Below, piece after piece: positions 15,839-23,907 of a stretch of DNA of 43,459 nucleotides. Numbering within the stretch: position 1 is the stretch's first letter; the number at the start of each line of letters is the position of its first letter. The stretch comes from Clostridia bacterium (lineage in GTDB: Bacteria > Bacillota > Clostridia > Saccharofermentanales > Saccharofermentanaceae). A model generated the notes under the pieces. The model searched no databases. It had not been told where the DNA came from and saw only the letters and a program-made list of their open reading frames with translations. Location: contig JAEEWG010000024.1 in the NCBI GenBank assembly GCA_016287245.1, positions 1 through 43,459 of the forward strand, written 5' to 3'. Made by a program: the position numbers and the translations under genes.

Positions 15839-16771
15839 ATGGAGATTCGAGAATACGATCAGGAAAAAGATTTCGCAGCTGTTGCTTCCTGGAGCACCGA
15901 TGAGCGGACACATGCCTTATGGTGTGCAGGTCTTACGGCTTTCCCACTGGAGAAGGAAAGCTTCATGGAAATGCTTCTGTCCTTTTCGAAAAGATTCGGC
16001 GATAAGCCATATGTGGCAGTCGATGAGAACGGTCAGGTCGAGGGATTCTTCTGCTATTCCTTAAACGAAGAGACCCATGAAGGCATGCTCAAATTCGTCA
16101 TGGTCGATCCTTCCCGCAGAGGAAAAGGCCTCGGCAAGCAGATGATCCGTCAGGCGATCCGGTTCGCTTTTTCAGACTCTTCGACAAAAGCGGTACACCT
16201 CATGGTATTCGCCGGCAACGAACGTGCCGAGAGATGCTACGCGGGTGCGGGTTTCCGGGAGCGGAAGATGGATCTTCAGCCGTTCCGCTATAAGGATGAA
16301 GAATGGGCGAGAAAAAACATGGTGATCCGGAGAGAGGATCTCTATGAGATGACGAATACGATCTCTCCCGAAGATTATATGGATATGCGAAAAACCGTCG
16401 GATGGCACACCTTCGCACTCGAACAGGCGGCGGAGGGCCTTAAGAACTGCTATCTGTGGTGCCTTCGCGATAACGGCCGGCCGATCGCTCTGGCACGTGT
16501 GATCTGGGATCACGGATATGTGGTCTATATCGCCGACGTGATCGTGCTTCCGGAATACCAGGGACAGGGCCTCGGAAGACAGCTTATGGAGACCGTGATG
16601 GCGTTCATCCGTTCGCAGATGAAGCCGGGATATATGTTTATGGTCTCCCTTATGTCTGCCGTCGGGAAAAACGAATTCTATAAGAAATTCGGATTCGTGG
16701 ACCGTCCGTCGGAGAAGTTCGGACCGGGAATGCACCAGTGGCTGATCAGCGAAGAGACGGAGACGAAGTGA
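15839..16771 (+). CDS. Two-domain (tandem) GNAT acetyltransferase
   Basis: A 310-aa protein made of two complete GNAT domains. The first (about residues 1-160) has FVMVDPSRRGKGLGKQMI and a GNERAERCYAGAGF end. The second (about 175-305) has VIVLPEYQGQGLGRQLM and a KNEFYKKFGF end. Both acetyl-CoA loops (RRGKGLG and YQGQGLG) are intact, unlike many tandem GNATs in which one copy has decayed. Gene fusion or duplication is likely, with the halves now quite different. AGGA precedes the ATG. It leads a probable three-gene unit with the YczE-like fusion and the HAD phosphatase. Substrates are unknown. Confidence 0.85.
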   Translation: MEIREYDQEKDFAAVASWSTDERTHALWCAGLTAFPLEKESFMEMLLSFSKRFGDKPYVAVDENGQVEGFFCYSLNEETHEGMLKFVMVDPSRRGKGLGKQMIRQAIRFAFSDSSTKAVHLMVFAGNERAERCYAGAGFRERKMDLQPFRYKDEEWARKNMVIRREDLYEMTNTISPEDYMDMRKTVGWHTFALEQAAEGLKNCYLWCLRDNGRPIALARVIWDHGYVVYIADVIVLPEYQGQGLGRQLMETVMAFIRSQMKPGYMFMVSLMSAVGKNEFYKKFGFVDRPSEKFGPGMHQWLISEETETK

Positions 16772-16796
16772 TCTTCAGAAAAAGAGGAGGCGTTCC

Positions 16797-18161
16797 TTGA
16801 GGTTTTACTCGACATCGAAAGGCTTTTGCATAAAAAAGGGCCTCGTCACGAAGATGTATCCCTTTAGTGAGATCAAGCGCATCGAGCTCGATGAGGACGG
16901 GGAATCGTATTTTCTGACGACCGGTCATGAGGAGTTTAAGGATTCAGCGCTTCACTATGCGCTCGACAACCCGCGCGTCTACGATGAGATCAGAAAAAAC
17001 AATATCGCTTTTATCAACCATGATCTGAAGAAGTTTCACGAAAAGACCTATACGGAAGAGGAACTTCTGCCGCTTCTTTCCGAGCCGAAAGAAGTGGCGC
17101 AGGAATGTGCGGACAAGTACATCCGCAGGCATCTTGGGGAAGAGTTCTCGGTGGATGTGGTGCTGGATAAGGATTACGAACATTACCAGCTCTATTTCAT
17201 CCTGAAAAGAAACGGCGAGGTCATGCAGCTTCCGTGGCTTTTTAAGCTCCGCGGGGGAAGAAAATACCGCGATTCCTTTGAAGGCTTGATCCTCACGGAT
17301 CTTCTGGAATGGAAAGCATCATCTAAGTCCGGCATCTACGGTGTCACGGAGGAGGTCACGGATCCGGAGTCCTGCCGGTTCATCGTAAACGATAAGATGA
17401 AGGATTTCTGCGAATTCTATGCGCGGGAAAAGGCCAAAGGAAACGACCCGGTGGACTTTGTGCCCCCGAAGCCGGTCGAACGCCTAAAGCCGAAGGATCA
17501 CCTTCAGATCCGCTATCCGGTATTCCTGCTCGGGCTTTTCATCGCATCCCTCGGAGTGGCTTTCTCCACGGTGGCCGAACTCGGCACCTCGCCGGTCGCC
17601 TCGGTCCCGTACTCGATCTTTCTTGCAGACGGCGGCACGACGATGTCTTTTGGCGGATGGCTGAATCTTCTGAGTATTATTCAGATCACGGTGCAGATCC
17701 TTATCTTGCGGAGAAAGTGCTACCCGCTGGAGATCCTGATCCAGACGATCCTCGCTTTTGTATACGGATATCTTACGAACTTTTCCTGCTGGCTCCTACG
17801 GGACATATGTCCTGCCAGATACGAAGAGAAGCTCTTCCTCATGCTCCTTGGCTGCATCATCCTCGCGCTCGGCATCTGGATCCAGTTTAAAGGCGGCGTG
17901 GCCATGCTCCCGGGAGAGGCCATGAACCGTGCGATCTCCGAGGTCACGGGGAAGCGCTATGAGAACATCAAGATCGCGTTCGACATCTTCTATATCACGC
18001 TGTCGGCCATTATCTGCATGAGCTGCCTCGGAAGACTCGAAGGTGTTCGAGAAGGCAGCATCGTGGCTGCGGTGCTGGTTGGTCTTCTGATCCGGCTATA
18101 TAACCGGATCTTTAATAGGGCCGTCGTATATGTGAAAAAGAGCAGAGGTGAAAATGAGTAA
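16797..18161 (+). CDS. Soluble N-terminal domain fused to YczE/YitT-like membrane domain
   Basis: A 454-aa protein. Residues about 1-60 (RFYSTSKGFCIKKG, then MYPFSEIKRIEL) look like a small beta-rich PH-like domain, and residues 60-230 form a charged soluble part I do not recognise. From about residue 238 six hydrophobic helices begin (YPVFLLGLFIASLGVAFS, then LGTSPVASVPYS and MLPGEAMNRAI), the pattern of the YczE/DUF6198 family linked to YitT. The fusion is unusual. The TTG start at 16797 is used because GAGGAGG is six bases upstream; the first ATG in frame (16854) would remove the N-terminal strands. It overlaps the next gene by eight bases. Confidence 0.65.
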   Translation: MRFYSTSKGFCIKKGLVTKMYPFSEIKRIELDEDGESYFLTTGHEEFKDSALHYALDNPRVYDEIRKNNIAFINHDLKKFHEKTYTEEELLPLLSEPKEVAQECADKYIRRHLGEEFSVDVVLDKDYEHYQLYFILKRNGEVMQLPWLFKLRGGRKYRDSFEGLILTDLLEWKASSKSGIYGVTEEVTDPESCRFIVNDKMKDFCEFYAREKAKGNDPVDFVPPKPVERLKPKDHLQIRYPVFLLGLFIASLGVAFSTVAELGTSPVASVPYSIFLADGGTTMSFGGWLNLLSIIQITVQILILRRKCYPLEILIQTILAFVYGYLTNFSCWLLRDICPARYEEKLFLMLLGCIILALGIWIQFKGGVAMLPGEAMNRAISEVTGKRYENIKIAFDIFYITLSAIICMSCLGRLEGVREGSIVAAVLVGLLIRLYNRIFNRAVVYVKKSRGENE

Positions 18162-18996
18162 AGTACTGTATGTTTCCGACCTGGATGGAACGCTGATGAG
18201 AAACGATGAGACCCTTTCTGAAAACACGGTAAGGATCATCAACGAACTTGTTGAAAAAGGCCTTTCTTTTACATATGCGACGGCAAGGTCGGTAGAGAGC
18301 GCGCGGCCGATCACCGGAGGGCTGAAACTTAGGCTCCCCGTGATCACGAGAAACGGCGCGGTCCTGGCGGATAACGAAACCGGCGAGCATATAAAGAAAT
18401 CGGTCTTTTCCGAAGAAGAAGTTTCTCTTCTAAAAGAGCTTCTCACGGATATCCCGCGCTGCGGATATGTTTCCTGCTTTATCGGGAAAGAGATGATCCG
18501 TACCACGATGCCGGGAGAGCATACCGTGGGCCTTCAGGGGTATCTCGATTACTATAAAGACGATCCGACCATGAAATATATGGACTCCTACGAGGAGATG
18601 TTCTGCGGAGATCCGGGATATGTTACCTGCATTGGCACCAAGGAAGAGATCGAGCCGATCTACGACCGCGTACGTGCCTACGACTACTGGGAATGTATCT
18701 TCCAGAAAGATACCTACCGCGAAGAGGAATACTGGCTCGAGATCTGCCCGAAAAACTGCACGAAAGCGAAGTCTCTCCTGAAACTGAAAGAAGACTACGG
18801 CTTTGACCGGCTGGTGGTTTTCGGGGATTCCCTGAATGACGTCTCCATGTTTAAGATCGCGGACGAAGCCTACGCGGTTGGAAATGCCCGTGAAGAGGTA
18901 AAAGCACTCGCCACCGCGGTCATCGGGTATAATGAAGAAGACGCGGTCGCTCATTTTCTTCGGGACCGGATGGGCGGAGAGCAGGAAACGAAGTGA
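18154..18996 (+). CDS. HAD superfamily Cof-type phosphatase
   Basis: A 280-aa HAD-IIB (Cof) hydrolase that removes phosphate from a small metabolite, often a sugar phosphate or cofactor. Motif I is SDLDGTL with Asp9 as nucleophile and Asp11 as acid. Motif II is the TYATARS segment (Thr/Ser), motif III a Lys near KAKSLLK, and motif IV GDSLNDVSMF supplies the Mg2+-binding acids. The cap between about residues 80 and 190 is of the C2 type. The ATG at 18154 has AGAGGTG upstream and overlaps the previous stop, so translation is coupled. The true substrate cannot be told from sequence. Confidence 0.9.
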   Translation: MSKVLYVSDLDGTLMRNDETLSENTVRIINELVEKGLSFTYATARSVESARPITGGLKLRLPVITRNGAVLADNETGEHIKKSVFSEEEVSLLKELLTDIPRCGYVSCFIGKEMIRTTMPGEHTVGLQGYLDYYKDDPTMKYMDSYEEMFCGDPGYVTCIGTKEEIEPIYDRVRAYDYWECIFQKDTYREEEYWLEICPKNCTKAKSLLKLKEDYGFDRLVVFGDSLNDVSMFKIADEAYAVGNAREEVKALATAVIGYNEEDAVAHFLRDRMGGEQETK

Positions 18997-19030
18997 ATGC
19001 AGTGGTTACTGCTAGGCGCGAACCAATGAA

Positions 19031-19056
19031 TAACAGTGTTAATCTAAACAGTGTTA
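19031..19056 (+). promoter_or_regulatory. Paired 11-bp palindromes, likely operator
   Basis: TAACAGTGTTA (19031-19041) is a perfect odd palindrome around a central G. A second copy with one changed outer base, AAACAGTGTTA, lies at 19046-19056. The copies are 15 bases apart and end 22 bases before the VOC gene. Both overlap -10-like TGTTAATCT or TGTTACAAG. TetR or MarR type repressors bind such sites; no such regulator is in this window. Confidence 0.55.
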
Positions 19057-19078
19057 CAAGTTATTCGGAGAGGTGAAT

Positions 19079-19495
19079 ATGATCATGAAATCAGAAGGCA
19101 AGTGCGAAGCGCCATTTATCGAGCATATTGCGCTGTTTGTAAATGATCTGGAAAAGGGAAGGGACTTCTTCGTGAAGTATCTTGGCGGAGTTTCGAATGA
19201 CGGATACCATAATGTGAATACCGGCTTCCGATCCTATTTCCTCACTTTTGGAAACGGTGCGCGTCTAGAGGTCATGAGCAAGCCGGGAGTGCAGGATCCT
19301 TCGAAAGATCAGGAACAGACAGGATATGTGCACATCGCTTTTTCCGTAGGTAGTAAAGAGCGTGTCGATGAGCTGACGAAGATCCTGAAAGAGGACGGAT
19401 ACGAAGTCATCAGCGGACCGAGAACGACCGGAGACGGATACTATGAGTCCTGCATCGTCGGCATCGAAGGGAACCGTATAGAGATCACCGTGTAA
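19079..19495 (+). CDS. VOC family (glyoxalase/dioxygenase-like) protein
   Basis: A 138-aa single-chain vicinal-oxygen-chelate fold with two beta-alpha-beta-beta-beta repeats. Key metal-site positions are visible: His near [14 protein letters not shown], Glu in ARLEVM, His in YVHIAFSV and Glu in RIEITV, the usual H-E-H-E set. The closest pattern is the small glyoxalase I-like or fosfomycin-type resistance proteins of clostridia. The ATG at 19079 has GGAGAGG five bases upstream; GTG 19073 and ATG 19085 are alternatives. The double palindrome just upstream suggests it is switched by a repressor, consistent with a detoxification role. Confidence 0.8.
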   Translation: MIMKSEGKCEAPFIEHIALFVNDLEKGRDFFVKYLGGVSNDGYHNVNTGFRSYFLTFGNGARLEVMSKPGVQDPSKDQEQTGYVHIAFSVGSKERVDELTKILKEDGYEVISGPRTTGDGYYESCIVGIEGNRIEITV

Positions 19496-19527
19496 ACCAC
19501 CGGAACCTTTTTCGCAATTTGATTCGA

Positions 19528-19536
19528 TGCTACAAT
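19528..19536 (+). promoter_or_regulatory. Extended -10 promoter for leader peptide and second MFS gene
   Basis: TGCTACAAT, a TGn-extended -10 element. The transcript should start near 19543, just before the leader ribosome site at 19549. No convincing -35 is seen. Confidence 0.55.
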
Positions 19537-19560
19537 GAAGAAAAAAGCGAGGTGCATCTT

Positions 19561-19623
19561 ATGGTACACACAGATAGAGGCATTTCTTTAGCCGCAGATG
19601 TTATGGCTCCGCGCAAGGTCTGA
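19561..19623 (+). CDS. 20-aa leader peptide of the second MFS attenuator
   Basis: Short ORF beginning MVHTD and ending VMAPRKV with a UGA stop, six bases after a GAGGTG ribosome site. Its last five codons enter the first attenuator hairpin, and its stop codon lies in the alternative pairing segment. The final six codons align without gaps to those of the leader at 4916-4954 (12 of 18 bases equal, the rest transitions). The first five residues are close to MVKTD, the inhibitory start of the cat-86 leader as I remember it. The ORF is far below the usual length cut-off. Confidence 0.7.
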   Translation: MVHTDRGISLAADVMAPRKV

Positions 19624-19717
19624 TAAGGACGACACCTTCACGGAGCAAGTAAATCGGAATCGTCCGGTCAGGCTTTACGCTGCTTAGAAAACAAATCTAT
19701 TTTCTAGGAGTAAAGCC
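19606..19717 (+). promoter_or_regulatory. Translational attenuator of the MFS gene at 19718-21091
   Basis: Hairpin one (19606-19646) pairs GCTCCG with CGGAGC and AAGGT with ACCTT across the leader end. Hairpin two (19671-19717) pairs GGCTTTAC with GTAAAGCC and TAGAAAA with TTTTCTA, plus C-G and U-G pairs between them, with an 8-base loop. It buries the AGGAG ribosome site and ends one base before the ATG. In competition, leader bases 19611-19624 (GCGCAAGGTCTGAT) can pair at 13 of 14 positions with 19667-19680 (GTCAGGCTTTACGC), opening hairpin two. Another competing stem is GGACGA/TCGTCC (19627-19632 with 19660-19665). The TCAGGCTTT core is shared with the attenuator at 4844-4932. Confidence 0.8.
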
Positions 19718-21091
19718 ATGAGAAAACTATCTATTATCAAAGAACTTCGAAGCTTTCTGCTTCTTTGGTCCTCACAGACTGTGTCCCAATTGGGTACAGC
19801 CATGACGGACTATGCGCTCATTATCTGGGTCTACGAAAGGTCCGGAACTGCGTCAAGTGTAACAATGTTAACCATGTGCGCGTTCCTTCCGACGATCCTT
19901 TTCCGCTTTCTGGCGGGCACATTTGTGGACCGGAAAGACAAGAAGCGCATTATGCTGATCACGGATCTGATCGCCGCATGCGGATCGCTTTCGGTCCTTC
20001 TTCTATATTCGGGAGCCGTGCTTGAAGTATGGCATCTCTATGTGATCAATATCATCTTAAGTTTCATGAATTCTTTCCAGGTTTCGGCCTCCTATGTCGC
20101 GACTTCTCTGCTCGTGCCGAAGAAGCACTATGCCCGGGTCGGCGCGCTTTCTGGCATCTCCGGATCTGTTATCGCGATCCTGGCCCCGGCACTCGGAAGT
20201 ATCCTTCTGGTCTTTGGTGGGCTGAGGATGGTCCTGATCGTCGATCTTACAAGCTTCGCCGTGGCCTTTCTGACACTTCTTCTTTTTATCCGTATCCCCA
20301 AAACACCGCTGGAGGAGAAGAAGGAACAGGAGTCTTTCTGGAAAAGCAGCCAGGAAGGTATACGATTCTTAAAAGATAGTAAGGCACTTCTTCATCTGAC
20401 GCTGTTTATCGCGGTCGTGAATCTCTTTGCCAAGCTGGGAAATGACGGCATGCTGGCGCCCTATATCCTCGGACGGACCGGCAACGACCAGAAGATCCTC
20501 GGTCTCGTACAGGCTTTCACATCGGCAGGGATCTTGCTGGGAAGTATGCTGATGATGTTCCGAAAACCGGCGAGAAGAAAGACACGGCTGATCTTTATCA
20601 CCTGTGCCATCATCCTCTCCGGTGATCTGTTTTTAAGTGTGACGGAGATCCCGGCCATCTGGTGCATCGCCCAGTTCGGCACCTATGCGGTGGCGGCGAT
20701 CATGAACATCCATCTGAACACGCTCATGCGCGAAAAGGTCCCGATCACCATGCAGGGCAGAGTTTTTGCAGCGCAGGACACTCTCAAGAACTGCACGAAT
20801 CCTCTGGGACTGTTCCTCGGAGGCATCCTGGCGGACTATGTATTCGAGCCCTTCATGAAGACGGAGTCCACGCTTCAGAAACCTCTTTCCGTGCTTTTCG
20901 GGTCGGAAAGCGGATCGGGGATCGGACTTCTGTTCTTCATTGTAGGCACACTCGGGATGCTTATCAGCATTACCCGTCTGAAGAAAAAGGTCTACCGGGA
21001 ATTGGATCTGCCGGAGCCCGCTTCAGAAGAGAATGCGAACGGCGAGAAGAATTTACCGGCTACGGACAGAGAAGGACTGGAAAACCCGTAA
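19718..21091 (+). CDS. MFS exporter, macrolide-efflux-like, attenuator controlled
   Basis: A 457-aa, about 12-helix exporter, paralogous to the MFS protein at 3551-4840. The MFS motif A loop after helix 2 reads DRKDKKRIML. The N-terminal segment LLLWSSQTVSQLGTAMTDYA and the C-terminal QGRVFAAQDTLKNC, then NPLGLFLGG, match the other copy and the MFS_3/Mef-like drug exporters. A long charged tail follows the last helix. AGGAG lies seven bases before the ATG but is fully paired in the 19671-19717 hairpin, so translation should be low until the leader is disturbed. Exported drug unknown. A terminator follows at once, so it is a single-gene unit. Confidence 0.85.
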   Translation: MRKLSIIKELRSFLLLWSSQTVSQLGTAMTDYALIIWVYERSGTASSVTMLTMCAFLPTILFRFLAGTFVDRKDKKRIMLITDLIAACGSLSVLLLYSGAVLEVWHLYVINIILSFMNSFQVSASYVATSLLVPKKHYARVGALSGISGSVIAILAPALGSILLVFGGLRMVLIVDLTSFAVAFLTLLLFIRIPKTPLEEKKEQESFWKSSQEGIRFLKDSKALLHLTLFIAVVNLFAKLGNDGMLAPYILGRTGNDQKILGLVQAFTSAGILLGSMLMMFRKPARRKTRLIFITCAIILSGDLFLSVTEIPAIWCIAQFGTYAVAAIMNIHLNTLMREKVPITMQGRVFAAQDTLKNCTNPLGLFLGGILADYVFEPFMKTESTLQKPLSVLFGSESGSGIGLLFFIVGTLGMLISITRLKKKVYRELDLPEPASEENANGEKNLPATDREGLENP

Positions 21092-21112
21092 GTCCCGTTG
21101 TAGAATAAAGAA

Positions 21113-21148
21113 AAGGCAAAGGCGCCGAATTGGAGCCTTTGCCTTTTT
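21113..21148 (+). terminator. Rho-independent terminator
   Basis: Perfect 11-bp stem AAGGCAAAGGC/GCCTTTGCCTT with an 11-base loop, running into five Ts. It ends the second MFS transcript 20 bases after its stop. Confidence 0.9.
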
Positions 21149-21190
21149 GTTTTGCAGCAGAAACGGCGATCCGTCAGGAAGGAGCTTTCC

Positions 21191-23764
21191 ATGGCAGCAT
21201 TTGATAGAGTACTCTCGGGCATACCCGAAATGGATACAAACTTCGACAACATACGTCTGGGCGACAATGTCGTGTGGCGCGTGGATGATCTTGCACAGTT
21301 CAAGCTCTTCATGAAGCCCTATGTGAAACAGGCGATCGCGGACGGAAGAAACCTCATCTACTTCCGCTTCGCGACACATGAGCCGCTCCTGGAAGAACAG
21401 GAAGGCTTAAAGATCATCAACGTCGAGCTCAATCACCGTTTCGAGAACTTCACGGTCGAGATCCGGGAACACATCACGAGAGAAGGCCGGGATGCTTTTT
21501 ACGTATTTGACTGTCTGTCCGAGCTTCAGACGGCATGGGCCACCGACCTCATGATGGGCAACTTTTTCCAGGTGACATGTCCCTATCTTTTTATCCTCGA
21601 TACCGTTGCCTTTTTCCCGCTTATCCGCGGCAAGCACTCCTTCTCGGCGATCGCGAAGATCCGTGATACCACACAGCTTTTCCTCGACGTGTACGCAGAT
21701 GCCGAGAATGTATATGTAAGGCCGGATAAGGTCTGGAACCGCTATTCCGAGACGATGTTCCTGCCACATCTTTATGTGCCGAAAACAGGCGAATTCAAGC
21801 CGATCCTCGATGGCGTCATGGCGAGCCATTTTTATCAGGTCCTCGGGAATTCCGCTTCCACGGATAAAGGAAATATGGACAGCTGGGACCGCTTCTTCAA
21901 CATGACGGAGATGATGTACGAAAACGGCATGGATGTCACGGAGCAGTGCCACCGTATGTGTAATATCATGATGTCCCGCGATGAACGCATGCGCCTGATG
22001 ATCAAGGAGCACTTCAAACCGCAGGATTATTTTGCGGTCAGAAAACGCATGATCGGTACTGGCATGATCGGCGGTAAAGCGACCGGCATGCTCCTCGCGC
22101 GAAAGATCATCGAGAATAAGTGCCCGGAGATCTTCTCAAAATTTGAACCGCACGATTCCTTCTATATCGGCTCGGATGTGTTCTACTCCTTTATCGTGGA
22201 GAACAAGTTCTGGGATCTTCGTATCCGCCAGAGAAAAGAAGAGGAATACTTCACGCTGGCAGATGAATTTGCCGAGCGGCTTCACACCGGAAAGTTCAGC
22301 CGGGAGATGGAGGAACAGCTCGTTAAACTCCTCGAATACTACGGACAGGACCCGATCATCGTCCGTTCCAGTTCGATCCTCGAGGACGGTTTCGGCAACG
22401 CCTTTGCCGGAAAGTATGAATCCGTTTTCTGCTCGAATTCGGGCGATATGAATCAGCGTCTCGAGGAACTCGAGAACGCGATCCGCACGGTCTATGCAAG
22501 TACCATGAGTAAGTCCGCCCTCGACTACAGAAGCCGCCGCGGTCTTCAGAAAAGAGATGAGCAGATGGCCCTTCTCGTCATGCGCGTGTCCGGCTCCTAC
22601 TACGGAGAATACTACATGCCGTGTGTCGCGGGCGTCGGCTATTCCTTCAGCCCGTACCGCTTTATGGATGACCTCGATCCGACGGCCGGTATGCTGCGCC
22701 TCGTTATGGGTCTCGGAACTTCTGCGGTCGACAGGACTGAAGGGTCCTATCCGAGGCTCGTAAGTCTCGATAAACCGAAGGCCCAGCCAATGCGGGATTC
22801 GGTCGAGAAGCATCAGCATTCGCAAAGAAAGATGGAGCTGATGAACCGGGCGACGAGACAGCTCGAGCAGATCGATCCGGATAAGGTAAAACCGTTCCTG
22901 CCATACTTTATGAGAAGGCTTCTTTTCGAGCACGATACGATCACGGAGCGGATGTTCCGGGAAAGAGGACAGGCCAGAGAGATCGAGTTCGTTTCCTGCC
23001 TCGGCATCGTCGAGAAAGAACAGCTCATGCAGCAGATGCGGGAGATCTTAAGTACGATCCAGAAAGAATACGATTACCCGGTCGATACGGAGTTCACGAT
23101 CAACCTTTCCGAAGACGGGGATTACGTCATCAACCTCCTGCAGTGCCGTCCGCTCCAGGTCTATCAGGATGCGGAGGAGCAGGCCCTTCCGGAGGATGTG
23201 GAAGAAGAGAAGATCCTCTTTTCCTGTCAGGGTTCTTCGATGGGACTGTCGCGCCTTGCGAAGATCGACATGGTCGTTTCCATCGATCCTGTCCTTTACT
23301 ACAACATGCCGTTTAAAGATAAATACCGTGTGGGAAAAGCCCTGGGCGCGGTGAACTGGAGCATGCGCGGGAAGGAAAAGAAGATGCTTCTTCTGACGCC
23401 GGGGCGTATCGGCACCTCGTCTCCGGAATTGGGGGTACCGGCGCTTTTCTCGGATATAAGTGAATTCGAGTGCATCTGCGAGATCGCGGATTCGAGAGCG
23501 GGCTATAACCCGGAACTCTCCTACGGCAGCCATTTCTTCCAGGATCTCGTGGAAGCGGGAATACTCTATAACGCGATCTTCGAAAATGAGAAGACCTTAG
23601 TTTTCCGGCCGGAGCTCCTTTCCGGGCTTCCCAATCTCCTTCTGGACTTCGATCCGAAGGCGGAAGACCTCATAGATATCATCCGCGTGTACGACGTATC
23701 CGGCATGGAGATCCGCATCTGTAACGACATGAAAAAGGAACGGATCCTCTGCTATAAAGCCTGA
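21191..23764 (+). CDS. RecA-like domain plus PPDK-type ATP-grasp protein
   Basis: An 857-aa soluble protein. Residues about 1-200 resemble a KaiC/RecA fold (GRNLIYFRFATHE, then DAFYVFDCLSEL as a Walker B-like strand) but I see no Walker A loop. Residues about 290-660 are a PPDK/PEP-synthase type nucleotide-binding domain, with GGKATGMLLA near 294, IVRSSSILEDGFGNAFAGKY near 391 and the closing LLQCRPLQ. The remaining 200 residues include GTSSPELGVP and LSYGSHFFQDLVEAG. The phosphohistidine swivelling motif (TSHAA) and PEP-binding barrel are absent, so it cannot be a normal dikinase. Such proteins recur in clostridia with unknown function. AGGAAGGAG precedes ATG 21191. Confidence 0.7.
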   Translation: MAAFDRVLSGIPEMDTNFDNIRLGDNVVWRVDDLAQFKLFMKPYVKQAIADGRNLIYFRFATHEPLLEEQEGLKIINVELNHRFENFTVEIREHITREGRDAFYVFDCLSELQTAWATDLMMGNFFQVTCPYLFILDTVAFFPLIRGKHSFSAIAKIRDTTQLFLDVYADAENVYVRPDKVWNRYSETMFLPHLYVPKTGEFKPILDGVMASHFYQVLGNSASTDKGNMDSWDRFFNMTEMMYENGMDVTEQCHRMCNIMMSRDERMRLMIKEHFKPQDYFAVRKRMIGTGMIGGKATGMLLARKIIENKCPEIFSKFEPHDSFYIGSDVFYSFIVENKFWDLRIRQRKEEEYFTLADEFAERLHTGKFSREMEEQLVKLLEYYGQDPIIVRSSSILEDGFGNAFAGKYESVFCSNSGDMNQRLEELENAIRTVYASTMSKSALDYRSRRGLQKRDEQMALLVMRVSGSYYGEYYMPCVAGVGYSFSPYRFMDDLDPTAGMLRLVMGLGTSAVDRTEGSYPRLVSLDKPKAQPMRDSVEKHQHSQRKMELMNRATRQLEQIDPDKVKPFLPYFMRRLLFEHDTITERMFRERGQAREIEFVSCLGIVEKEQLMQQMREILSTIQKEYDYPVDTEFTINLSEDGDYVINLLQCRPLQVYQDAEEQALPEDVEEEKILFSCQGSSMGLSRLAKIDMVVSIDPVLYYNMPFKDKYRVGKALGAVNWSMRGKEKKMLLLTPGRIGTSSPELGVPALFSDISEFECICEIADSRAGYNPELSYGSHFFQDLVEAGILYNAIFENEKTLVFRPELLSGLPNLLLDFDPKAEDLIDIIRVYDVSGMEIRICNDMKKERILCYKA

Positions 23765-23860
23765 GAAAACTGCTTTTCCGGACATTTTTACGCCCCTGAT
23801 TTATACTGCGGGAGTAACGACATCTTCCTGAAACTGCGCTACAATCGATTTACTGGTTAA

Positions 23861-23869
23861 TGTTATAAT
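23861..23869 (+). promoter_or_regulatory. Extended -10 promoter of the YitT-like gene
   Basis: TGTTATAAT, a consensus extended -10, lies 39 bases before the next start. A second -10-like TACAAT is at 23840-23845. The rest of the 143-base gap shows nothing else I can support. Confidence 0.45.
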
Positions 23870-23907
23870 CGAAGAGTGAAAACGTTAAGGAGCAGATCGA
23901 CTGACTA

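Noticed and set aside
3551..21091. Idea that the two MFS genes bound a mobile element
   Set aside because: They face opposite ways and are diverged at protein level. No transposase, integrase, target-site repeat or change in base use was seen at their edges.
21113..21148. Possible riboswitch or attenuator before the PPDK-like gene
   Set aside because: The stem is followed by a T-run right after the MFS gene, so it is simply that gene's terminator; nothing competing was seen.
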